Notes: a model not told the origin generated them from the letters alone. Shown: positions 55,204 to 64,000, counted from the first letter of the stretch. The stretch: DNA of 64,000 bases from Alphaproteobacteria bacterium HGW-Alphaproteobacteria-7 (GCA_002842735.1 PHEB01000008.1:40625-104624); one strand, 5' to 3'. A program made the numbers and translations.

Positions 55204-55823
55204 CCGAACCGCGCGTGGAGCATTGGGACAGCGTCTATCAGAAGCGCGCGGCCGATGAATTGAGCTGGTATCAATCCTCGCCCGATACCTCGCTCGATGC
55301 GATCAAGCGCCACTGCGGCGACAGCACGCCTGCGGTGATCGACATTGGCGGCGGAATGTCGCGCTTGGCCGCAGAACTGGCCCGATCAGGGTTTAACGAT
55401 GTGGCTGTGCTGGATATTTCGCAGCAGGCACTTGCGCGCGCCGCCGCGGAAGCAGGCGTCGATGGGGCAGCAATCGACTGGATTTGTGCCGACATCACCG
55501 ATTGGCAACCGTCCCGTCAATATCAGGTATGGCATGACCGGGCAGTGTTTCATTTCCTGATCGATTCGGGTCAGCGCGATGCTTACCGCAAGGCGATGCT
55601 GGCAGGGCTGGCACCAGGCGGCCTCGCCATTATCGCCACGTTTGCACCCGATGGCCCGGAAAAATGCAGCGGGTTGCCGGTGCAGCGCTACTCCCCCGCA
55701 CAGCTTGGCGCGGCGCTGGGCGATCAATTCCGTCTGATCGAAAGCTGGGGGCAGGATCACCAGACCCCGGGCGGAAATGTGCAAGCGTTCAACTGGTGCA
55801 TCTTCAGAAGGGCGATTTCATGA
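55200..55823 (+). CDS. Class I SAM-dependent methyltransferase
   Basis: The 207-residue protein has motif I VIDIGGGMSRLAAELA, then AVLDISQQALARA, WICADIT and FHFLIDSGQRDAYRKAMLAGLAPGGLAIIATFAPDGP. The pattern fits the small methyltransferases of thiopurine/UbiE-like type. Substrate unknown. It starts inside the cysS stop and overlaps the next gene, forming a three-gene translationally coupled set. Confidence 0.88.
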   Translation: MTEPRVEHWDSVYQKRAADELSWYQSSPDTSLDAIKRHCGDSTPAVIDIGGGMSRLAAELARSGFNDVAVLDISQQALARAAAEAGVDGAAIDWICADITDWQPSRQYQVWHDRAVFHFLIDSGQRDAYRKAMLAGLAPGGLAIIATFAPDGPEKCSGLPVQRYSPAQLGAALGDQFRLIESWGQDHQTPGGNVQAFNWCIFRRAIS

Positions 55824-56770
55824 CGACGCGCACGACCATCCTAGCCATCTCCGGCCTGATCCGCCCGATGCTCGAACACCGCCTGCCTGCGGGCCTCGAC
55901 GTGCGCTGGTTCATGACTCCCGAACAGGCGATGGACGCCGTTGCCGAAGCGGAAATCGGCTGGTTCGATATGAACGATCAGGCCGCAATGGTGCAAACCC
56001 TGCGCGCGGCGAAAAAGCTCAAATGGCTTAATTCGATCTACGCAGGCCTCGATTTCCTGCCGTTGGACGTGCTGATCGAGCGCGGGATCACCGTGACCAA
56101 CGGGGCGGGGATCAACGCCATCACCATTGCGGAATATGTCGTGATGGGGATGCTCAATATCGCCAAAGGCTACCGCGATGTGGTGCGCGCGCAGGAACGG
56201 CGCGAATGGCTGCTCGACAGCCCCGGCAAGCGCGAATTGGCGGGATCGAAGGCGTTGCTGCTGGGGTATGGCGCGATTGGCAGGCTGATCGAGCCGCGCC
56301 TCGCCGCGTTTGGTGTCGATGTCAGCGTGGTGCGCCGGTCGGGCGGGGATGGCACCTTGCGCCCCGACGAATGGCGCGCGCGGCTGGGCGAGTTTGACTG
56401 GATCATCCTCGCCGTGCCCGCCACGCCCGAAACTGAAGGCATGATCGGCGCAGGCGAACTGGCAGCGATGAAATCCGACGCGGTGATCGTCAACATCGCG
56501 CGCGGCAGCGTGATCGATCAGTCCGCGCTGGTGGATGCGCTGTCCGCCAAGGCGATCGGGGGCGCCTTCCTCGACGTGACCACGCCCGAACCGCTGCCTG
56601 CCGATCACCCGCTATGGGCGCTCGACAATGCGCATATCACCATGCACCTTTCGGGCCGGGCGCAGGACAAGATGTTTATTCGCAGCGGCGACCGGTTTCT
56701 CGACAACCTCGGCAAGTATCTGCGCGGAGAGCCGGTCGCCCCGGTGTTCGACCCGCGGCTGGGTTATTGA
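55820..56770 (+). CDS. D-2-hydroxyacid dehydrogenase family protein
   Basis: The 316-residue protein resembles D-isomer specific 2-hydroxyacid dehydrogenases. It has KWLNSIYAGLDFLPLDVLIERGITVTNGAGINAITIAEYVVMGML, Rossmann loop LLLGYGAIGRLIEPRLAAFG, LAVPATPETEGMIGAGELAAMKSDAVIVNIARGSVIDQSALVDAL and the C-terminal TPEPLPADHPLWALDNAHITMHLSG with the catalytic His region. The usual active-site Arg and Glu are suggested by NIARGSVID and TPEPLP. Substrate unknown. Confidence 0.9.
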   Translation: MTTRTTILAISGLIRPMLEHRLPAGLDVRWFMTPEQAMDAVAEAEIGWFDMNDQAAMVQTLRAAKKLKWLNSIYAGLDFLPLDVLIERGITVTNGAGINAITIAEYVVMGMLNIAKGYRDVVRAQERREWLLDSPGKRELAGSKALLLGYGAIGRLIEPRLAAFGVDVSVVRRSGGDGTLRPDEWRARLGEFDWIILAVPATPETEGMIGAGELAAMKSDAVIVNIARGSVIDQSALVDALSAKAIGGAFLDVTTPEPLPADHPLWALDNAHITMHLSGRAQDKMFIRSGDRFLDNLGKYLRGEPVAPVFDPRLGY

Positions 56771-56786
56771 TCGCGGCAATCCGCGC

Positions 56787-57230
56787 TCACCCGTCCTCCA
56801 GCAGCAACAACACCGCCGTCACCTTCAACCGCTCCATCGCGCCGAAACGGTGGTCGACGCTGGTGATGGTGGCATCGGCCACCAATTGTCCGGGGATGGT
56901 GAATTCGTGATCGGGCAGGCGCTCGATCAGTTCCTCGCCGTGGGCCACGGCCTCGGCCCCGCAGAACTCCAGCACCACTTCGTGGCGCGTGCCGGAAAAG
57001 GTGATCGAGGCCCAGGCCTTTTCCTCATGCGTGATCAGCGTCCCCGTGCCGCCGGTCAGCGCCATCAGCGCGCTGCGCACGCGGTCTGCGGTGGTGCGGC
57101 GGGCGCGCAGGGCGGGGTTGAGTTCGGGGGTGGGTTCGGGGGCGGGCGCGGGCGCGGACTTAACCTCGATATCACCGAAGTCAGCGAAGATGTGGGCGAA
57201 GGGATCGCGCAAGCTTGTCGTCAGCATCAT
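56787..57230 (-). CDS. Hypothetical protein of the HTH/S24 island
   Basis: The 147-residue protein has a Pro/Ala-rich linker near residues 24-40 (APAPAPEPTPEL) and a C-terminal region with THEEKAWASITFSGTRHEVVLEF and VADATITSV. I do not recognise a family. The ATG at 57228-57230 has AGGAGG upstream and overlaps the stop of the preceding HTH gene, so the two are cotranslated. Confidence 0.75.
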   Translation of the reverse strand: MMLTTSLRDPFAHIFADFGDIEVKSAPAPAPEPTPELNPALRARRTTADRVRSALMALTGGTGTLITHEEKAWASITFSGTRHEVVLEFCGAEAVAHGEELIERLPDHEFTIPGQLVADATITSVDHRFGAMERLKVTAVLLLLEDG

Positions 57231-57430
57231 GCGGCCTCCTTCATCTGATCGGCGACCCGGTCGGCATAGCCCTGCATCCATGCGCGGGTGCGCAGTTCGG
57301 TATCGGGACGCGGGATGCGCCCCATCCGCAGGTCGAGCACAAAGCGCGGGTCATGGGCGGCAAGTCGCCCGAATTTGGTGGCGGGCATGGCGTGCGCCCG
57401 CAGGAAGGTTTCGATGGTCCGAAGCAGCAT
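57227..57430 (-). CDS. 67-residue HTH-like protein
   Basis: The protein has an XRE/Cro-like pattern: TIETFLRAHAMPATKFGRLAAHDPRFVLDLRMGRIPRPDTELRTRAWM. The MPATKFGRLAAHDPRFVLDLR section fits a helix-turn-helix. It is divergent from the S24 repressor and shares a 122-bp regulatory gap with it. A DNA-binding role is an inference from pattern. Confidence 0.7.
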   Translation of the reverse strand: MLLRTIETFLRAHAMPATKFGRLAAHDPRFVLDLRMGRIPRPDTELRTRAWMQGYADRVADQMKEAA

Positions 57431-57487
57431 GGTTTGCGTCCCTGTTGAATGCTTGGCGATGGGCGGGCATTGGGCGAATCGCTCAAT

Positions 57488-57502
57488 GTTCCCTAAATGT
57501 TC
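57488..57502. promoter_or_regulatory. LexA-type box GTTC-N7-GTTC
   Basis: GTTC (57488-57491), seven bases, GTTC (57499-57502) exactly matches the alphaproteobacterial SOS box. It lies in the divergent gap, 51-65 bp before the S24 gene and 58-72 bp before the HTH gene. Confidence 0.5.
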
Positions 57503-57511
57503 CAGTTGAAA

Positions 57512-57545
57512 TCCTACTTGTCTAGGAAAAATCCTTCGTGTAGGA
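57512..57545. promoter_or_regulatory. Inverted repeat in the divergent HTH/S24 gap
   Basis: TCCTAC and GTAGGA are 22 bases apart, with an inner AGGA...TCCT pair. It ends eight bases before the S24 ATG, in a position suiting self-repression. Confidence 0.4.
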
Positions 57546-57552
57546 CGTTTCC

Positions 57553-58233
57553 ATGAAAAAAGCCGATCAAAACCATGGAGAGAGCCCCGCTGGCCCGCGC
57601 GCCCGGCTGCTGGAACTGGCGCAGGCGCGCGGCGTGAGCCTTGCCGCGCTGTCCGAATTGCTGGGGCGTAATCCGTCCTATCTCCAGCAATTCATTCGCA
57701 AAGGTTCGCCGCGCAAGCTGGAAGAACAGGACCGCGCCAAACTCGCGCAGTTCTTCGGGGTGGGGGAGGAGGAATTACGTGATATTAAGGATAATTCCTA
57801 TATCGCGCCGCTCAAACCGCGCGAATCGGGCGCGTGGGTGGATGTGCTCCGGCTTGATCTGGGTGCGGCAGCGGGGCCGGGCCGGGTGCCGGGTGATGAA
57901 GCCGCGTTCGACACCTTCCGCTTTTCACGCCGCTGGCTGGCCGAACACGGGCTCGAAGGCGCGCAGCTATCCGCGATCACGGTTGAGGGGGATTCGATGG
58001 AGCCGCTGCTCAATAATGGCGATGAGATTCTGGTCGATTGCAGCCCCCGCCCGTTCCGCGACGGCATCCACGTGGTGCGGCTGGGCGAAACGCTGATGGT
58101 CAAGCGCGTCGCGAGCACGGGCGCGGGACGGGTGGCGCTGCTCTCGCAGAACCTCGCCTATCCGCCGGTCGAAGTTGCGGCGGACGAGGTCGCGATTATC
58201 GGGCGGGTTGTGTGGAAGGGGGGGAAGATTTAA
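57553..58233 (+). CDS. S24-family repressor with N-terminal HTH
   Basis: The 226-residue protein has an N-terminal HTH (VSLAALSELLGRNPSYLQQFIRKGSPRKLEEQDRAKLAQFF) and a LexA-type S24 domain. The catalytic Ser148 lies in GDSMEP and Lys184 in LMVKRVA. A possible self-cleavage Ala-Gly is at 107-108 in LGAAAGPG. Similar proteins are phage-type or stress repressors that autocleave on RecA activation. Whether it is cleaved here is not known. It is divergent from the HTH/hypothetical pair. Confidence 0.9.
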   Translation: MKKADQNHGESPAGPRARLLELAQARGVSLAALSELLGRNPSYLQQFIRKGSPRKLEEQDRAKLAQFFGVGEEELRDIKDNSYIAPLKPRESGAWVDVLRLDLGAAAGPGRVPGDEAAFDTFRFSRRWLAEHGLEGAQLSAITVEGDSMEPLLNNGDEILVDCSPRPFRDGIHVVRLGETLMVKRVASTGAGRVALLSQNLAYPPVEVAADEVAIIGRVVWKGGKI

Positions 58234-58242
58234 GCCGCTCCC

Positions 58243-58920
58243 ATGACTGAACAAAAGACGCCACCCCAAAGCTTACCCATGCGCGCTGCGATCATTCCGG
58301 TAACGCCGCTCCAGCAGAATTGCTCGCTGATCTGGTGCACCGCAACCATGCGCGGCGCGCTGGTCGATCCCGGCGGGGATTTGGGCAAGCTGAAGGAAGG
58401 CGTCGCCAAGGCGGGCGTCACGCTGGAGAAGATTCTCGTCACCCATGGGCATCTTGACCATTGCGGGCAGGCGGGGATGCTGGCCGAGGAGTTGGGCCTG
58501 CCCATCGAAGGCCCGCATCCCGATGACCGTTTCTGGATCGAGCAATTGGATGATGACGGTGCGCGCTGGGGGATGGTCGCCAAAAGCTTTGAGCCGACCC
58601 GCTGGCTCCAGCAGGGCGACACGGTGACGGTCGGCGAATTGACGCTCGACGTGATCCACTGCCCCGGCCACACCCCCGGCCACGTGGTGTTCTACCACGC
58701 GCCCAGCCGCTTCGCGATTGTCGGCGATGTCTTGTTCCAGGGGAGCATCGGGCGAACGGATTTCCCACGCGGCAATCATCAGGATTTGATCGACAGCATC
58801 ACCCAGCGGCTCTGGCCCCTAGGTGAGGACGTGATGTTCATCCCCGGCCACGGCCCGACCAGCACCTTCGGCCGCGAGCGCAAGACGAACGCGTTTGTTT
58901 CCGACTACGCCTTGTCCTGA
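58243..58920 (+). CDS. MBL-fold metallohydrolase
   Basis: The 225-residue protein belongs to the glyoxalase II-like metallo-beta-lactamase superfamily. Zinc motif THGHLDHCG (His68, His70, Asp72, His73) is intact. DVIHCPGHTPGHVVFY and FIPGHGPTSTFGRER supply the remaining ligands; the latter holds the HGP/T type C-terminal loop. It probably hydrolyses a thioester. An internal start at 58279 (MRAAIIPV) is possible. It lies ten bases after the S24 gene. Confidence 0.92.
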   Translation: MTEQKTPPQSLPMRAAIIPVTPLQQNCSLIWCTATMRGALVDPGGDLGKLKEGVAKAGVTLEKILVTHGHLDHCGQAGMLAEELGLPIEGPHPDDRFWIEQLDDDGARWGMVAKSFEPTRWLQQGDTVTVGELTLDVIHCPGHTPGHVVFYHAPSRFAIVGDVLFQGSIGRTDFPRGNHQDLIDSITQRLWPLGEDVMFIPGHGPTSTFGRERKTNAFVSDYALS

Positions 58921-58925
58921 ATGAT

Positions 58926-59013
58926 CGTCATTGCGAGGTGCCGAAGGCGCCGCGGCAATCCAGAGCGAAACGCGAACTGCTCTGGATTGCTTCGCCTGCG
59001 GCTCGCAATGACG
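58926..59013. repeat. Paired-palindrome repeat, family A, copy 3
   Basis: CGTCATTGCGAGGTGCCGAA and the inverse GGCTCGCAATGACG, with inner arms GCAATCCAGAGC and GCTCTGGATTGC. It lies between the convergent ends of the MBL gene and the MAPEG gene. Confidence 0.8.
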
Positions 59014-59018
59014 GGGTG

Positions 59019-59414
59019 TTACATCACCCCCGCAGCCACCAGCGCCGCGACCACGGCCAGCCCCAGCAGGGTCAGCATCGTCGTCAGCGTACCGATCATC
59101 CGTCCGACCTTGGCATTGCCGCCGTCCATTCCGAACCCGTGCGCCACCCGGCCGATGAAGTATGCCGCCGCGACGTATGCCAGCCACCAACTGCCTGCGC
59201 CCGCCAGTTCGATTGCCGCGATCAGCACCAGCACGAAGGCAGTGTTTTCGACATAGTTCAGCTGCGCGCGCATCCGGCGTTGCAGCGGCTCGCTGCCGCC
59301 GTCGCCCACGCTGATGCCGAGCGCGGTGCGCAGTGCGCCGATGCGGATCGACAGCCAGATATTGAGCACCGCGGCGGCAGCAGCGGCGGCGAGTGTGACT
59401 GGAAGCACGGTCAT
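59019..59414 (-). CDS. MAPEG family membrane protein
   Basis: The 131-residue protein has four hydrophobic segments. The MAPEG landmarks are the cytosolic RRMRAQLNYVENTAFVLVLI and AAYFIGRVAHGFGM. MAPEG members are membrane glutathione- or eicosanoid-related enzymes; bacterial ones are mostly uncharacterised. Start at ATG 59412-59414. Confidence 0.9.
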   Translation of the reverse strand: MTVLPVTLAAAAAAAVLNIWLSIRIGALRTALGISVGDGGSEPLQRRMRAQLNYVENTAFVLVLIAAIELAGAGSWWLAYVAAAYFIGRVAHGFGMDGGNAKVGRMIGTLTTMLTLLGLAVVAALVAAGVM

Positions 59415-59641
59415 GGTAAGATCCCCTCGTTATTGTGCCGAGCGTGCTAGGCGCGCGCAGGGCGGGTTGCAACGTGCGAATTATCCGCTATAGCGCGCCC
59501 CTTCCCGCCGCTGCTGGCCAAGGAATGCACGTATTTGCTGCGGCTTGTGCGCTCGCTTCCCTTGCCGTAGAGGCGACCTTTCGAGAATCACGGCGCCCGG
59601 TGGCGCGATCAAACGCATTTAGTTGAGGAATTGGTGCCGCC

Positions 59642-59818
59642 ATGGCTGTCCCCAAAAGAAAAGTATCCCCGCATCGTCGTGGCAATCGCCGTTCGCACGA
59701 TTCGCTGCCGGTTGAAGCCTTCGGTGAATGCTCCAACTGCGGTGAACTGAAGCGCCCGCACAATATCTGCGGCCACTGCGGCCATTACAACGGACGTCAG
59801 GTTGTTGCTGTCGGCTGA
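59642..59818 (+). CDS. rpmF: 50S ribosomal protein L32
   Basis: The 58-residue protein [20 protein letters not shown] carries a zinc-ribbon pair of CxxC (CSNC, CGHC) and ends GRQVVAVG. It begins at ATG 59642 after a 227-bp gap, in which I see no other gene, and ends 38 bp before plsX. rpmF-plsX-fabH order is the usual one in proteobacteria. Confidence 0.97.
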   Translation: MAVPKRKVSPHRRGNRRSHDSLPVEAFGECSNCGELKRPHNICGHCGHYNGRQVVAVG

Positions 59819-59856
59819 TTGCCGGTGGCCCTCACCATAGACCGGAAGGAAGCGCA

Positions 59857-60948
59857 ATGAGCCTCCCGCGTATCGCCGTTGACGCGATGGGCGGCGATGA
59901 AGGCGTGCGCGTCATGGTTGAAGGCGCCGCACTTGCCCGCCGCAAGCACGAAGGTTTCAACTTCCTGCTGGTGGGTGATGGCAAGCGCATCGAAGCGGCG
60001 CTCGCCAACCATCCCAACATGCGCGGGGCTTCGGAAATCCTCCATTGCGAAGACGTGGTGGGCGGTGACGAACTGCCAAGCCGCGCAATCCGCCGGGCCA
60101 AGACCACCTCGATGGGTCTCGCCGTCAACGCGGTGAAAACCGGCGATGCTGGCGCTGCGGTCAGCGCGGGCAATACCGGCGCGCTGATGGCGATGAGCAA
60201 GATTGCGCTGCGCACCATGCCGGGGATTGATCGCCCCGCGCTCGCCGCGATCATGCCGACCTTGCAGGCGCATGATGTGGTGATGCTCGATCTGGGTGCC
60301 AATACCGAAGCCGACGCGCGCAATCTGGTGCAATATGCGGTGATGGGCGCGGCCTATTCGCGGATCGTCAACGGCTTTGAAAAGCCGGTCGTCCGTCTGC
60401 TCAATATCGGCACCGAAGAAATCAAGGGCACCGAAGAACTGCGCGATGCCGCCGCGATGCTGATCGCCGCCTGCGCCCGCGAAGATGGCGGGCTGGCGCT
60501 GGTGTTCGATGGCTTTGTGGAAAGCGACAAGATCAACCGCGGTGAAACCCATGTGGTGGTGACCGATGGCTTTTCCGGCAATATCGCGCTGAAAGCGATC
60601 GAAGGTTCGGCGCGGTTCGTTACCGACCTGTTGCGGCAGGCGTTTACCTCCTCTCTGCGGTCGAAGATCGGGTTCCTCGTATCGCGCCCAGCAACCGAGC
60701 TGTTGAAGCATCACCTTGATCCCAATAATCACAACGGCGCGGTGTTCCTTGGCCTCAACGGCGTGGTGGTGAAAAGCCACGGCAGCGCCAATGCCAATGG
60801 TGTGGCCCATGCGGTCGCAGTGACGGCGCGGCTGCTTGAAAACAAGCTGACCGAACGGATCGCGTATGATCTTGCTGCACTGGGCGAAGGTGCGCTCAGC
60901 CGCAATGGGCGTTCAAGCGCCGCAAAATCCAGCGAGCCGGACGCGTGA
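59857..60948 (+). CDS. plsX: Phosphate acyltransferase PlsX
   Basis: PlsX makes acyl-phosphate from acyl-ACP for phospholipid synthesis. The 363-residue protein has [66 protein letters not shown] and [22 protein letters not shown], all typical. AAGGAAG precedes the ATG. Overlaps fabH by four bases (GTGA). Confidence 0.98.
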   Translation: MSLPRIAVDAMGGDEGVRVMVEGAALARRKHEGFNFLLVGDGKRIEAALANHPNMRGASEILHCEDVVGGDELPSRAIRRAKTTSMGLAVNAVKTGDAGAAVSAGNTGALMAMSKIALRTMPGIDRPALAAIMPTLQAHDVVMLDLGANTEADARNLVQYAVMGAAYSRIVNGFEKPVVRLLNIGTEEIKGTEELRDAAAMLIAACAREDGGLALVFDGFVESDKINRGETHVVVTDGFSGNIALKAIEGSARFVTDLLRQAFTSSLRSKIGFLVSRPATELLKHHLDPNNHNGAVFLGLNGVVVKSHGSANANGVAHAVAVTARLLENKLTERIAYDLAALGEGALSRNGRSSAAKSSEPDA

Positions 60949-61919
60949 CAGGCTCTCGCCTGCTAGGCACGGGCTCGGCACTGCCGCGCCGGATCGTGAC
61001 CAATGCCGAACTGGCCGAGCGGGTGGATACCTCGGACGAATGGATCGTCGAGCGTACCGGCATCCGCCAGCGGCATATCGCCGAACCTGACGAGACTACC
61101 GCCACGCTGGCGACCGCTGCCGCGCGCGCTGCGCTGGCCGATGCGGGGGTGGATGCCTCCTCGATCGGATTGATCGTGCTGGCCACGGCAACGCCCGACA
61201 ATACTTTCCCCGCCACCGCCACCAAGGTGCAGGCTGCGCTGGGATGCCGCGGCGGGATTGCGTTCGATGTCGCGGCGGTGTGTTCGGGCTTTCTTTACGC
61301 GCTGGCGACCGCCGATTCGCTGCTGCGCACGGGGATGGCCAAGCGCGCGCTGGTGATCGGCGCGGAAACCTTCAGCCGCATCCTCGATTGGGAAGACCGC
61401 ACCACCTGCGTGCTGTTTGGCGACGGGGCAGGCGCAGTCGTGCTCGAAGCGCCGGGCGCGGATGCGGGCGGCAGCGATGCGCCCGGCATCCTCGGCACCC
61501 GGCTTCACGCTGACGGGGCGCACCACGATCTGCTCTATGTCGATGGCGGGCCGTCAACCACGCAGACCGTCGGCCATGTGCGGATGCGCGGGCCAGAGGT
61601 GTTCCGTCATGCGGTCGTAAACCTTGCCGGCGTGCTTAAGGAAGTGCTTGAAGAGGCAGGCATTTCGTCCAATGAAATCGATTGGGTCGTGCCGCATCAG
61701 GCCAATGCCCGGATCCTTGATGCCACCGCGAAGAAGCTCGGGATTTCGCCGGAAAAGGTGGTGGTGACCGTGGATCGCCACGCCAATACCTCGGCCGCAT
61801 CGGTGCCGCTGGCGCTCGATACAGCGCGGCGCGATGGGCGGATCAAGCCCGGCGATCTCGTCATGCTCGAAGCGATGGGCGGCGGTTTTACCTGGGGTGC
61901 CAGCCTGATCCGCATGTGA
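60945..61919 (+). CDS. fabH: Beta-ketoacyl-ACP synthase III
   Basis: FabH condenses acetyl-CoA with malonyl-ACP to start fatty-acid synthesis. The 324-residue protein has the Cys of the triad in [13 protein letters not shown], the His in [10 protein letters not shown] and the Asn in [18 protein letters not shown] start in the plsX stop; full length. Confidence 0.98.
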   Translation: MTGSRLLGTGSALPRRIVTNAELAERVDTSDEWIVERTGIRQRHIAEPDETTATLATAAARAALADAGVDASSIGLIVLATATPDNTFPATATKVQAALGCRGGIAFDVAAVCSGFLYALATADSLLRTGMAKRALVIGAETFSRILDWEDRTTCVLFGDGAGAVVLEAPGADAGGSDAPGILGTRLHADGAHHDLLYVDGGPSTTQTVGHVRMRGPEVFRHAVVNLAGVLKEVLEEAGISSNEIDWVVPHQANARILDATAKKLGISPEKVVVTVDRHANTSAASVPLALDTARRDGRIKPGDLVMLEAMGGGFTWGASLIRM

Positions 61920-61989
61920 TTGGGACGCGCGCAAGTGTCCCGTTCGCTGACACAATTGCTGAAAACTCAACATTCAGGTCGGCATCGCA

Positions 61990-62017
61990 TTGCGAAACCG
62001 CCGAATATTTGTAGAAT
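61990..62017 (+). promoter_or_regulatory. Sigma70-type promoter for ihfA
   Basis: TTGCGA and TAGAAT are 16 bases apart, about 40 bp before the ihfA start. The preceding 70 bp after fabH contain no gene. Confidence 0.45.
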
Positions 62018-62057
62018 GCCGGTCTTTAACGGGGTCGCACCGCTAGGGAGAAATCGC

Positions 62058-62357
62058 ATGATGCGTTCGGTAGGCACGTTGACCCGCGCTGATCTGGCAG
62101 AAACCATCAACCGCAAGATGGGGTTCAGCCGGGCAGAATCGCTTGAATTGGTGGAGGCCATCCTCACCAAGATGAGCGATGCCTTGGTCAAGGGCGAAAA
62201 CGTCAAGATTTCGGGTTTCGGCAGCTTTGTGCTGCGCGACAAGAATGAACGCATCGGCCGCAATCCCAAGACGGGCGTTGAAGTGCCGATCACCCCGCGC
62301 CGGGTGATGACGTTCCGCGCGAGCCAGCTGCTCAAGGAACAGATTACCAAGGGGTAA
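62058..62357 (+). CDS. ihfA: Integration host factor alpha subunit
   Basis: IHF bends DNA and takes part in recombination, replication and transcription. The 99-residue protein has the IHF/HU core [89 protein letters not shown] start with AGGGAG upstream; an upstream extension is not family-like. Confidence 0.96.
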   Translation: MMRSVGTLTRADLAETINRKMGFSRAESLELVEAILTKMSDALVKGENVKISGFGSFVLRDKNERIGRNPKTGVEVPITPRRVMTFRASQLLKEQITKG

Positions 62358-62376
62358 GCAATCAGGGTGAGGTTTG

Positions 62377-62808
62377 ATGACCGGATTCGATGACGGCAAG
62401 GATGATGGCGCGCTCCGCACCATCGGTGAAGTCAGCGATGCACTGGGCATCAAACCGCACGTGCTGCGCTATTGGGAAGCGCAATTCCCGCTGCTCAAAC
62501 CGTTGAAACGCAGCGGCGGGCGGCGCTATTACCGGGCCGCCGACGTGGCGATGGTGGAAACCATCGACCGGCTGGTGAACCACGAAGGCTACACCTTGAA
62601 GGGTGCCGAGGCGGTGCTGCGCGGCGCTGCCAAATCCGCGCTCGACCGGCGCGGTCAGGATCGTCGCAACGGGGATCGCCGGATTGCCGTCGAAACGGTT
62701 GCGACCCCCGGTGTGCGACTAATGGTAAACGACGGCCCCGACATGGCCGAAACCATCGCCGCGCTCAAAACGATCCGCGCAAAGCTTGCGACCGCGCTGG
62801 AGGTTTAG
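62377..62808 (+). CDS. MerR-family transcriptional regulator
   Basis: The 143-residue protein has the MerR HTH-wing TIGEVSDALGIKPHVLRYWEAQFPLLKPLKRSGGRRYYRAADVAMVETIDRLVNHEGYTLKGAEAVL. The rest is Arg-rich (ALDRRGQDRRNGDRR) and helical at the end. This gene commonly follows ihfA in alphaproteobacteria. AGGGTGAGG precedes the ATG at 62377. Effector unknown. Confidence 0.92.
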   Translation: MTGFDDGKDDGALRTIGEVSDALGIKPHVLRYWEAQFPLLKPLKRSGGRRYYRAADVAMVETIDRLVNHEGYTLKGAEAVLRGAAKSALDRRGQDRRNGDRRIAVETVATPGVRLMVNDGPDMAETIAALKTIRAKLATALEV

Positions 62809-62809
62809 C

Positions 62810-64000
62810 CTACTCCGCCGCCAGCAGCGCGGCTTCGCCCAGATCCACGCTCACCAACCGTGAAATGCCGCGTTCCGCCATTGTTACCCCGAACAACCGG
62901 TGCATCCGGCTCATCGTAACCGCGTTGTGGGTGACGATCAGGTAACGCGTGGTGGTGGTGTGCACCATCGAATCGAGCAGATCGCAAAACCGTTCGACAT
63001 TGGCATCGTCGAGCGGTGCGTCGACCTCATCCAGCACGCAGATCGGTGCGGGGTTGGTGAGGAACAGCGCAAAGATCAGCGCCGTGGCGGTCAGCGCCTG
63101 TTCGCCGCCCGACAATAGCGAGAGCGATTGCAAACGCTTGCCCGGCGGCTGGGCGTAGATTTCCAGCCCGGCCTCCAGCGGATCGTCGCTGTCGATCAGC
63201 GCCAGATGTGCCTGCCCGCCTTCGAACAGCCGGGTGAACAGCACGCGGAAATGCCCGTCCACCTCCTCAAACGCGGCGCGCAGCCGTTCGCGCCCTTCGC
63301 GGTTGAGGCTGCCGATCGATCCGCGCAGCCGCACGATGGCTTCGACCAGTTCGGCCTGTTCGCTGGCGCTGTTGCCGTGTTCAGCCTCGATCCGCGCGAG
63401 TTCATCGGCGGCGACCAGATTGACCGGCCCGATCCGTTCGCGCGCGGCGGTGAGGCGTTCCAATTCGGTCGATTCGTCGGCGGCTGGGGCAAGGTTGGCC
63501 TCATCAAAGCCGAACTTTTCGCCCAGCAACGGCGGCGGGCACTGGAAGCGTTCGCCCGAAATGCGCGCCATTTCGGCGCGGCGCAGTTCCTCGTTCTCGG
63601 CGCGCGCGGCCAGGCTGGCGCGGGCCTCGCGTGCCTGCGCCAGCGTTTCGGTGCACGCCGAAAGCGCGGCATCGGCAGTGCGTTGTTGCGCTTCGGCTGC
63701 GCGCATGGCCGCCTCGGCGGCGGCGAGGTCTGCGGCAAGGCGGGTGCGCGCTTCCTCGCCCGCTTCGATTTCGGCGATCAGCGCGGCGGGTTTGGCGGCG
63801 TGGACGGCGCGATCTTCGGCGATTTCCGCCAGCCGACGACCCGTTTCGGCCATGCGGCGTTCTGCATCGCTGGATCGTGCCTGCCACCCGGCATGATCGG
63901 CCTGCTGCGCCGCCAGCCGTTCGCGCGCCACCGCCAACGCCTGATCCTGCGCGGCGAGGTCTGCCAGCGCGGCCTGCACGGCGGTGCGGGCGGCTTCGTT
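62810..64000 (-). CDS. smc: Chromosome segregation protein SMC (3' part)
   Basis: About 396 C-terminal residues are present and the gene continues past the right edge. Visible are a long Ala/Glu/Arg-rich coiled coil (about residues 1-170 of this part), and the head-domain ABC signature LSGGEQALTATALIFALF. Walker B is CVLDEVDAPLDDANVERF, and the switch HNAVTMSRMHRLFGVTMAERGISRLVSVDL completes it. The window contains no scp genes. SMC is loaded at parS by ParB in other bacteria; a parS is 21 kb away. Confidence 0.97.
   Translation of the reverse strand, partial: NEAARTAVQAALADLAAQDQALAVARERLAAQQADHAGWQARSSDAERRMAETGRRLAEIAEDRAVHAAKPAALIAEIEAGEEARTRLAADLAAAEAAMRAAEAQQRTADAALSACTETLAQAREARASLAARAENEELRRAEMARISGERFQCPPPLLGEKFGFDEANLAPAADESTELERLTAARERIGPVNLVAADELARIEAEHGNSASEQAELVEAIVRLRGSIGSLNREGRERLRAAFEEVDGHFRVLFTRLFEGGQAHLALIDSDDPLEAGLEIYAQPPGKRLQSLSLLSGGEQALTATALIFALFLTNPAPICVLDEVDAPLDDANVERFCDLLDSMVHTTTTRYLIVTHNAVTMSRMHRLFGVTMAERGISRLVSVDLGEAALLAAE

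Overview
The window looks like a chromosomal segment of a GC-rich alphaproteobacterium, most likely a sphingomonad (Erythrobacteraceae or a close relative). The evidence is a circularly permuted tmRNA gene with the tag ANDNEALAIAA, a SciP/DUF1153-type regulator, an F1-ATPase operon without F0 genes and with a very short epsilon subunit, an alphaproteobacterial GTTC-N7-GTTC LexA-type box, a DUF2794 gene, and several families of paired-palindrome repeats between genes. Almost everything is housekeeping sequence. I see no prophage, insertion sequence, CRISPR array, tRNA or rRNA.

Layout. 1-6 kb: the 5' end of recF; a sigma54-type promoter driving two tandem 37-residue microproteins and a PspC protein; an SDR and a Nudix hydrolase; a LemA plus three TPM-domain membrane operon; mscL. 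6-12.7 kb: permuted ssrA; an arginine succinyltransferase operon (astA, astB and an M20 hydrolase); malate synthase G. 12.8-21 kb: the outer-membrane/ribosome operon lptD-surA-pdxA-rsmA, divergent from pepA-holC, then a small lipoprotein gene. 21-29.5 kb: ndk with a fused downstream MuF-C-like gene, a sulfotransferase with purN and purM, hda with its DUF2066-like neighbour, a cysE-type gene and an SDR of the MFE-2 type. 29.7-35 kb: gph, glmU with an overlapping HNH protein, a SciP-like regulator and an S9 prolyl oligopeptidase. 35-40 kb: atpHA-[84-residue membrane protein]-atpGDC. 40-46.5 kb: a Deg-like membrane protease, ada with a parS site across its start codon, a GNAT protein, a GST and priA. 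46.6-53.6 kb: exported proteins of unknown function, a transaldolase-type aldolase, cobT, and a ParD/ParE pair coupled to a nitroreductase. 53.7-64 kb: cysS carrying an in-frame palindromic repeat, a methyltransferase and a 2-hydroxyacid dehydrogenase, a divergent HTH/S24 repressor island with a LexA-type box, the rpmF-plsX-fabH-ihfA-merR cluster, and the 3' part of smc.

The genes most worth attention are the sigma54/microprotein/PspC operon (a possible envelope-stress module), the uncharacterised membrane protein translated between ATP synthase alpha and gamma, the repeat inserted in cysS, the parS site inside ada (about 21 kb from smc), the MuF-C-like protein behind ndk, and the S24/HTH island.

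Limits: functions are assigned by recognising protein motifs and gene order by eye. Start codons are chosen from Shine-Dalgarno sequences and overlaps. Promoters and operators are pattern matches only. GC comparisons are by eye.
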